Assembly (NCBI RefSeq): GCF_000971055.1
Contig: NZ_LARW01000120.1
Span: 1-38,175, forward strand
From: Sphingomonas sp. SRS2
GTDB taxonomy: Bacteria > Pseudomonadota > Alphaproteobacteria > Sphingomonadales > Sphingomonadaceae
DNA: 38,175 nt
Reading direction: 5' to 3'
The notes beneath the pieces are model-generated. The model was not told the origin of the DNA, made no database searches, and was given only the letters and a program-made list of their open reading frames with translations. The position numbers and the translations under genes are program-made. Shown here one piece after another: positions 34,754-38,175 of this stretch. How positions within the stretch are numbered: the stretch's first letter is position 1; each line of letters begins with the position of its first letter.

Positions 34754-35570
34754 GAAGGTTCGCGCCGCGCTGGCGCGGGCTGCCGCCTCATTGTCGGCGA
34801 CGAGCGACACTGCCCGGCTGGATGCCGAGCTGCTGATGGCCCACGCGCTTGGGGTCGATCGCGGCGTCATGCTGCTCGGCTGGCAGGATATGACGGCGCC
34901 CGGGGACTTCGACGCGCTGGTCGCGCGCCGCGGCGCCCATGAACCTGTCGCCTATATAATAGGTCATCGCGACTTCTGGACGATCAGCCTCGATGTCGGG
35001 CCCGGGGTGCTGATCCCGCGCCCCGACAGCGAGACGCTGATCGAGGCGGCGGTCAGGCATTTCGGGAAGGCCGGCCCGGCGCGGATACTCGATCTCGGCA
35101 CCGGCTCGGGCGCGCTGCTGCTGGCGGCGCTCGCCGAATGGCCGAAGGCGACCGGCCTTGGCGTCGACCGGTCGCCGGCGGCGGTGCATGTCGCGCTCGC
35201 CAATGCCGCTCGGCTCGGACTGCTCGGTCGCGCTGCGATCCGCCAGGGGGACTGGGGCGAGGGGATCGGCGAGCGTTTCGATCTGCTGCTGTGCAACCCA
35301 CCCTATATCGAAGGGCATGCCGATCTGCCGCCCGATGTGGCCCGTTTCGAACCGGCCTCGGCGTTGTTCGCGGGCCCCGACGGACTGGACGATTACCGCC
35401 GGTTGGCGCCGCAGATCGCCCGGCTGCTCGCGCCCGGCGGGCTTGCCGCGATCGAGATCGGGGCGGACCAGGCGATGGCGGTGCTCGCGCTGTTCGCCGA
35501 TACTGGCCTCGCCGGGACGGTGGCGCGCGATCTGGCCGGACGCGACCGGGCGATAATCATCGCCGCCTGA
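34746..35570 (+). CDS. prmC: Release-factor glutamine methyltransferase
   Basis: PrmC methylates the GGQ glutamine of RF1 and RF2 using SAM, raising release efficiency. The 274-aa product has an N-terminal helical domain, the linker IGHRDFW, the SAM-binding [16 protein letters not shown] and the catalytic NPPYIE motif ([15 protein letters not shown]). ATG 34746 overlaps prfA by 8 bp, so translation is coupled. A non-coding gap of 296 bp follows. Confidence 0.96.
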
Positions 35571-35866
35571 TCCTTTTGTCGCACGAGCACATATTGTGCT
35601 TGGAAATTGCGGAGCGACATCCTACATCGTGACTATGGAACGGGCCTGGGATGCGTATGCGCACCCGCCCGATGCTACGACCTCCAATGGCAGGGGCGCC
35701 ACTTTCTGGGCGACCATGACGTGTGGCGGATGCGGGCCATTTAGGTCCCGCACCTGTGGCGGCGTGCATCTTACTTATTGGGGCGATTCGGCCCCTGAGG
35801 GCTCCGGGGTGGTCCCGGTGTAGGGAGTGGTGAACCGATACCACCAGTGACGAGGACATCGGAAAG
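35571..35866 (+). other. Long 5' gap before the DUF4167 gene, possibly structured
   Basis: This 296-bp stretch contains no convincing gene; a 75-aa frame (35596-35823) has no family features. It holds several short inverted pairs, for example GCACATATTGTGC near 35585 and GGTGGT/ACCACC around 35810-35845. A long untranslated leader or small RNA is possible, but no known RNA family was recognised. Confidence 0.35.
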
Positions 35867-36820
35867 TTGATCAATAATCGGCAAAACGGCCGCCGTCGCG
35901 GTCGTGGCGGTGGTCAGGGTGCGCCCCGGCCCAATGGCTCGAATGGTGGCCAGGATCGTGGCAACCGCATCGACAATCGTGCGCGCGGCAACGCCGCCCA
36001 GCTCCATGAGAAATACAAGGCGCTGGCGCGGGACGCGCAGATGCAGGGCGATCGCGTCAACACCGAATATTATCTCCAGTTCGCGGATCATTATTTCCGG
36101 GTGCTGGCGGAGAGCCGTTCGCGTTTCGAGGATCAGCAGCCGCGTCCGCGCCGCGACGATTATCAGAACCAGTCCGACGACGATTATGGCGATGAGGGCG
36201 ATCGCGCCGGCCATGACGAGCAACGCCAGTCGCCCGAGCCTATCTTCGCGATGCGCGAGACCAGCGCCCAGCGCGATTTCGGCGATGGCGACGCGCCCGA
36301 CGGCAATCGCGCCGAACGACCGGAGCGCGCCGAGCGTTCGGAGCGGCCCTATCGTGCCGAACGTAACGAGCGGCCGGAGCGTGCCGAACGATCAGAGCGT
36401 GTCGAGCGTCCAGAGCGTGCCGAGCGGTCGGATCGCGTTGCGCGGCCGGACCGTGCCGAACGATCGGAGCGCGTCGAGCATCAGGAGCGCCCGGAGCGTC
36501 CCGAACCCGTGGAGCAAGAGGATCGCCGTCCGCGCCGTGGCCGCCCGCCGCGCAGCGAGCAGCGCCATGACGCCCCTGCCGCCGAGCAGGGCGTCGAGGC
36601 CCGCGCTGCGGAAAGCCGCCCCGTCGAAGTCGCCGCACCCGCCGAGGAGGCTCCTCAGCCGCGTCGCCGTGGCCGCCCGCCCAAGGCGCAGCCCACCGAG
36701 CAGATCGAGGTTGATCGCCTGCCGCCGTCCTTCTCGCTGAAGCCGACGCCGAAGGATGGCGATGCCGAGAAGCCGCGCACCCGCGCGCGCAAGCCACGTG
36801 GCGAGCCCGCGGCGATCTGA
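35867..36820 (+). CDS. DUF4167 protein with expanded Arg/Glu repeats
   Basis: The 317-aa product has an Arg/Gly/Asn-rich N-terminus (MINNRQNGRRRGRGGG) and then the conserved DUF4167 core (residues about 36-88: NAAQLHEKYKALARDAQMQG, then NTEYYLQFADHYFRVL). Downstream is a long disordered part. From about residue 143 to 225 the tail repeats ERxER/RAERSER units and later has AT-hook-like RRGRPPR and RRRGRPPK elements. The family is alphaproteobacterial and of unknown function; an RNA- or DNA-binding role is inferred from charge. The start is TTG 35867 after a GGAAAG site. A terminator follows. Confidence 0.85.
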   Translation: MINNRQNGRRRGRGGGQGAPRPNGSNGGQDRGNRIDNRARGNAAQLHEKYKALARDAQMQGDRVNTEYYLQFADHYFRVLAESRSRFEDQQPRPRRDDYQNQSDDDYGDEGDRAGHDEQRQSPEPIFAMRETSAQRDFGDGDAPDGNRAERPERAERSERPYRAERNERPERAERSERVERPERAERSDRVARPDRAERSERVEHQERPERPEPVEQEDRRPRRGRPPRSEQRHDAPAAEQGVEARAAESRPVEVAAPAEEAPQPRRRGRPPKAQPTEQIEVDRLPPSFSLKPTPKDGDAEKPRTRARKPRGEPAAI

Positions 36821-36844
36821 TCCGGTCAGAATATATTTAGGGAA

Positions 36845-36868
36845 GGGCGGCTCTTGGGCCGCCCTTTT
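36845..36868 (+). terminator. Rho-independent terminator of the DUF4167 gene
   Basis: GGGCGGC and GCCGCCC arms with a 6-nt loop, followed by TTTT on the + strand. It abuts the 3' end of the convergent membrane-protein gene. Confidence 0.85.
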
Positions 36869-37164
36869 CATTTGGGAGGAGTGTCCTCGTCGATCTGGCC
36901 GACATCCTCGTCATGGCCGCTGCCCGAGCTGAGGAAGATCAGCCCCATCAGCGCGCCCGCGAGCAGCACGGAGAAGGCCACACCCGCGCTGGTGGCGATC
37001 ACCACGGCGACAGTGAGCGGCGATCCTTCCAGCCTGAGCCACAGCAGTGCGGCCGCGACCGCCAGTATCGCCGTGGCGATCACCCAGCGCATGATCCAGC
37101 GATAACGCGCCCAGGCATGGGCCGCCGAAACGGGATCGGAAAGGCGATTGCGTCGTTTTGTCAT
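36868..37164 (-). CDS. Small two-TM membrane protein
   Basis: The 98-aa product has a basic N-terminus (MTKRRNRLSDPV), two TM helices (about residues 25-43 and 53-77) and an acidic tail (SGHDEDVGQIDEDTPP). ATG 37164 has a GGGAAG site; the frame is open to 37218 but lacks one there. Similar short proteins are common in sphingomonads and have no assigned role. It is divergent from the CBS gene. Confidence 0.8.
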   Translation of the reverse strand: MTKRRNRLSDPVSAAHAWARYRWIMRWVIATAILAVAAALLWLRLEGSPLTVAVVIATSAGVAFSVLLAGALMGLIFLSSGSGHDEDVGQIDEDTPPK

Positions 37165-37306
37165 GGCTTCCCTTTGCGACGGGAAAGTGGGAGTATCAAC
37201 CCGTGGAGACCCCGTCATTTCCCGCCATCGGCGTGGAAGAAGAAACAGGCTCCCCGATGCAGCCCGGCGGTCCAGCAGCCGGGATAATGGGGGAAGGAGG
37301 CCGAAT

Positions 37307-37738
37307 ATGACGATCGCGGCAATACTTCATAGACGTGGCGACAACAGCGTCATCAGCGTGGCGCCCGACATGCCCGTGAACGACGTGCTTGCGCTGCTCG
37401 CCGACAAGCGGATCGGTGCAGTGCCGGTGATCGAGGGCGAGCGATTGGTTGGTATCATGTCGGAACGCGACATGATCTACGGCATCCGCCGCGACGGACC
37501 GGCGTTTCTCGAACGGCCGGTGCACGAGGCGATGACCAGGGCGGTCATCACGGTGGATAGCGCCACCTCCCCACTCGAGGCGCTGGCGATGATGACCCAG
37601 CGGCGCATCCGCCATCTGCCGGTGGTCGATGGCGGGGTGCTGGTCGGCTTCGTGTCGATCGGCGATCTCGTCAAGGTCCGGATCGAGCGGATCGAGAGCG
37701 AAGCCGCGGCGATGCGCGAATATATCCAGACCGCCTGA
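37307..37738 (+). CDS. Tandem CBS-domain protein
   Basis: The 143-aa product consists of two CBS domains (about residues 10-60 and 75-127), with repeated RIGAVPVIEGERLVGIMSERD and RIRHLPVVDGGVLVGFVSIGD strands, and a short C-terminal helix. CBS pairs bind adenine nucleotides and sense energy state; stand-alone ones regulate partner proteins, which are unknown here. ATG 37307 follows a strong GGAAGGAGG site; the open frame extends to 37148 but without support. Confidence 0.9.
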   Translation: MTIAAILHRRGDNSVISVAPDMPVNDVLALLADKRIGAVPVIEGERLVGIMSERDMIYGIRRDGPAFLERPVHEAMTRAVITVDSATSPLEALAMMTQRRIRHLPVVDGGVLVGFVSIGDLVKVRIERIESEAAAMREYIQTA

Positions 37739-37754
37739 CGAAAAAACAGGCGGT
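37730..37754. terminator. Hairpin at the CBS gene stop
   Basis: ACCGCCTG and CAGGCGGT arms enclose an A-rich loop that includes the stop codon. No T-run follows on +, so it may be an RNA-stabilising or weak termination structure. Confidence 0.35.
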
Positions 37755-37884
37755 TACAACGGGTTGATTGTGGACGCGCCTGTGCCTGCCTGATTCGGGC
37801 GAGAGCTTGATTCGCGTCTGGCCGCCCCCATATCGGTGATGCCGGCGGGACGAAGAGCCCGGAAAATCGGGCTCAAATCGCGCC

Positions 37885-37936
37885 GTATTTTTTTTGTAAT
37901 TTTGTTGTTGACCGGTAGGGGCCTCGCCCATAGAAG
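37885..37936 (+). promoter_or_regulatory. Strong promoter with UP-element-like tract, probable rRNA operon promoter
   Basis: An AT-rich tract (37885-37907, including eight consecutive T) precedes TTGACC (37908-37913) and TAGAAG (37931-37936), spaced by 17 bp. A long non-coding leader follows. This is the design of a stable-RNA promoter. Confidence 0.6.
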
Positions 37937-38175
37937 CCCCTCCACCGACGGCGGCGACGCGGTTTAGACCGAGCCTCCACCGTTACTTTCCGGATCGTTA
38001 GATCGATCACCCGAAGAGTTCATTCTTGGGGCAAGGAAGGTTTTCGGGTCTTTCTCATTGTTGGAATGATGAAGGGACATGTGGGCGGCGGCTCCGGTTT
38101 CTGGCGGCTTCAAGGCGTCGGAGGATCGGTTAAAGCTAAGTCGTTCCATGTCCTAATATGCAAAACACTTTGTGT
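37937..38175 (+). ncRNA. Probable rRNA operon leader (16S gene outside window)
   Basis: About 240 bp with no coding signal follow the strong promoter to the end of the window. The composition and short motifs look like the transcribed spacer before a sphingomonad 16S rRNA gene, but the conserved 16S 5' end is not reached. The call is an inference from the promoter and the absence of genes. Confidence 0.5.

Noticed and set aside
35596-35823. 75-aa ORF in the gap after prmC
   Set aside because: No family features and no convincing SD; the composition is mixed. It was left as part of the leader.
36290-36540. Periodic DNA repeats considered as a CRISPR array
   Set aside because: The units are short, without unique spacers, and in frame with the DUF4167 coding sequence.
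37855-37900. GAGCCCG/CGGGCTC hairpin followed by T8 as a terminator of the CBS gene
   Set aside because: The T-run is about 15 nt past the stem, too far for a standard terminator; it fits better as the UP-like tract of the next promoter.

Overview
The window is high-GC DNA from an alphaproteobacterium, most likely a member of the Sphingomonadales (Sphingomonas or a close relative). The reasons are the gene order nuoJKLMN-birA-coaX-RNase J-DUF1467, an overlapping metX-metW pair, a PEP-CTERM protein with a sphingomonad-style anchor, a DUF4167 protein, and several GC-rich inverted repeats between housekeeping genes. The genus is inferred; no rRNA gene lies inside the window.

Layout. 1-9940 (+): the distal half of the respiratory complex I operon (nuoJ, K, L, M, N), then biotin-protein ligase, type III pantothenate kinase, ribonuclease J and a small DUF1467 membrane protein. 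10149-16348: a PEP-CTERM secreted protein, an M28 peptidase, the methionine genes metX-metW directly downstream of tRNA-Pro(UGG), a maleylacetoacetate isomerase-like zeta GST, and a small outer-membrane barrel-like protein. 16517-30048: a 13.5 kb integrated phage remnant bounded by a 49-bp direct repeat that duplicates the 3' part of tRNA-Pro(CGG). 30000-30076 is the reconstituted tRNA. 30226-37738: an MFS transporter, inorganic pyrophosphatase, hisS, prfA-prmC, a DUF4167 protein, a small membrane protein and a tandem-CBS protein. 37885-38175: an UP-element-like tract, a strong promoter and a leader that look like the start of an rRNA operon lying just past the window.

The phage remnant is the accessory part. 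Its left end carries small unknown genes and a HicA-HicB toxin-antitoxin pair on the + strand. The minus strand then holds, in transcription order, a terminase C-terminal stub, an in-frame fusion of a portal N-terminus to a tape-measure C-terminus, receptor-binding/tail-fibre-type proteins, and an apparently complete lysis cassette (membrane/coiled-coil protein, holin candidate, M15 endolysin, nested Rz/Rz1 spanins, DUF1353 protein). No integrase, repressor, replication gene, capsid gene or complete packaging gene was found, so at least two or three internal deletions have occurred and the element is probably immobile.

Between the deletion scars and attR (27.2-29.9 kb) is a more AT-rich block of unknown genes: a small ferredoxin-fold-like protein coupled to a two-TM protein, a TM-coiled-coil-TM protein, a 64-aa protein, and a two-TM protein with a GAF-like domain placed directly downstream of the tRNA promoter. 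This is the best place in the window to look for an undescribed cargo system. The evidence is only gene layout and domain appearance, so it is a hypothesis.
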